From contig JANYBU010000220.1 in NCBI GenBank assembly GCA_025360665.1, positions 1-5,582 on the forward strand: a stretch of DNA of 5,582 nucleotides, in the 5' to 3' direction. Each line of letters starts with the position of its first letter. Position 1 is the stretch's first letter. Under the pieces are notes generated by a model, which saw nothing but the letters and a program-made list of their open reading frames with translations, ran no database searches and was not told the DNA's origin. This document shows positions 4,949 through 5,582 of this stretch, piece after piece. Source of the DNA: Nitrospira sp. GTDB lineage: Bacteria; Nitrospirota; Nitrospiria; Nitrospirales; Nitrospiraceae. Both the position numbers and the translations under genes were made by a program.

Positions 4949-5582
4949 TTACTGTTGTGGGCCGGTACCGCGTTCTTGAATGCTGGACCCAACCGAGGAA
5001 GAACCGAACGACGAGCCGACATTCGATTCTCCGAGACTCGAGCCGACGCTCGAGCCACCGAAGCTCGATCCCACCGTCGAATCCGAGAGGCTGGACCCTA
5101 CTGTCGAACGTTGGAGCGATGAGCCGACGGCTGAAGATGATTCGTTATTGAGGTTTGATTCTCCAAGCGAAGGCCCTGCACGGCCGGTTGCGCCGATCTC
5201 AAATCCTGCTGGGCCTGAGCCGCCGATGTCGTGGCTGTTTTTCGATGACGCTCCGATGTCTTGGCCTGTGAGGCCTTCCGCGCCAATCATGATGCCAGTC
5301 TTTGGAGTTTTTCCGATACTCGGCCCTGCTGCTGGTGCGCTGCCGATACTGGCGCCCGTCTTTGGTCCTGTCGACAGTTTCGGCGCTCGGATGTCTCTCT
5401 CGATCGATTCTTCCATTTCGCGAATCGCGTGCGCTTCCCGACCGGATTCTTCAAAGTCTCCTGAATCGCGGGCGTTGGTCGAGGTGCTGATGCGTTCGAG
5501 CGTTGCGCGCAGTTTCTTCAGATCAGAGCGGGCCTTGGCGACAGGTGGGATCATTTCGCGGAGCATGATGCCGCGCGAGGCC
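4949..5582 (-). CDS. 3' part of a gene for a Gly/Ser-rich tandem-repeat protein, cut by the window edge
   Basis: I do not recognise the family. The frame is open to the right edge, and the first ATG (5564-5566) has no Shine-Dalgarno, so the true N-terminus probably lies outside. Counting from that Met, residues 10-62 are charged and helical (for example ARSDLKKLRATLERI and EMEESIERDIRA), possibly coiled coil. Residues 71-140 are seven uninterrupted 10-residue units of the type GxxIGxxxxx (GASIGSAPAA, GPSIGKTPKT and so on). Residues 145-198 are six uninterrupted 9-residue units of the type SxVGSS[LFI]xx. The protein ends with RGTGPQQ. The opposite strand is also open here, but the minus frame has the normal GC-rich codon pattern and a coherent protein. 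It converges on the propeller lipoprotein gene with 6 bases between stops. The tail could be a beta-solenoid, a flexible linker or a surface-exposed region; none of these is proved. Confidence 0.75.
   Translation of the reverse strand, partial: ASRGIMLREMIPPVAKARSDLKKLRATLERISTSTNARDSGDFEESGREAHAIREMEESIERDIRAPKLSTGPKTGASIGSAPAAGPSIGKTPKTGIMIGAEGLTGQDIGASSKNSHDIGGSGPAGFEIGATGRAGPSLGESNLNNESSSAVGSSLQRSTVGSSLSDSTVGSSFGGSSVGSSLGESNVGSSFGSSSVGSSIQERGTGPQQ
4973..5134 (-). repeat. Six 27-bp coding units (9-residue repeat)
   Basis: These encode SAVGSSLQR, STVGSSLSD, STVGSSFGG, SSVGSSLGE, SNVGSSFGS and SSVGSSIQE in exact register. The core VGSS followed by Leu, Phe or Ile is invariant. Codons vary between units (GTC, GTA, GTG and GTT for the Val), so the array is conserved as protein more than as DNA and is not a recent slippage product. 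Confidence 0.85.
5147..5356 (-). repeat. Seven 30-bp coding units (10-residue repeat)
   Basis: These encode GASIGSAPAA, GPSIGKTPKT, GIMIGAEGLT, GQDIGASSKN, SHDIGGSGPA, GFEIGATGRA and GPSLGESNLN in exact register. Ile (or Leu in the last unit) followed by Gly at positions 4-5 is constant, and Gly at position 1 is kept in six of seven. The final unit, GPSLGES, resembles the 9-residue units that follow (GSSLGES), suggesting a common origin for the two arrays. Confidence 0.85.

Noticed and set aside
4980..5582. Plus-strand frame open from ATG 4980 to the window edge, with DPTVE/EPT-like repeats
   Set aside because: It is the mirror of the minus-strand repeat gene; towards the right edge it becomes Arg/Ser-rich and shadow-like, while the minus frame gives a charged helical protein with regular repeats. 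No ribosome binding site precedes ATG 4980.

Overview
The window looks like a chromosomal segment of a moderately GC-rich Gram-negative bacterium. Gene content, the style of the intergenic palindromes and the YajQ/CstA sequences remind me of Nitrospira and its relatives (Nitrospirota). That assignment rests on recollection and is not proved by any marker gene here.

Layout, left to right. Bases 1-192 hold no gene I can support. Bases 193-693 encode an unrecognised 166-residue protein in DNA that is far more AT-rich than its surroundings (35% GC in 481-540 against 73% in 1441-1500), so it is probably an acquired accessory gene. Bases 694-967 are a regulatory leader with a possible promoter and four GATAAA/TTTATC half-sites arranged as two inverted pairs. 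Bases 968-2977 encode a complete CstA/BtsT-family carbon-starvation transporter with many membrane segments and an unusual Cys-Cys end. A ~230-bp imperfect palindrome fills 2983-3209. A YajQ-family (DUF520) nucleotide-binding protein follows at 3273-3770, and a second palindrome, 126 bp with 18-bp ends, fills 3773-3898. A lipoprotein predicted to fold as a seven-bladed Asp-box beta-propeller lies at 3923-4942. On the opposite strand, 4949-5582 is the 3' part of a gene whose product ends in two exact tandem peptide arrays (seven 10-residue and six 9-residue units). It converges on the lipoprotein gene with only 6 bp between the stop codons.

The genes do not form an obvious single pathway. cstA (uptake of pyruvate or peptides under carbon limitation) and yajQ (binding of cyclic di-GMP or nucleic acid) are common housekeeping or stress genes, each separated from its neighbours by a palindromic element. 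The most unusual items are the two long palindromes bracketing yajQ, the period-10/period-9 repeat protein, and the unrecognised AT-rich gene. I see no CRISPR array, tRNA, rRNA, transposase gene or recognisable defence operon.
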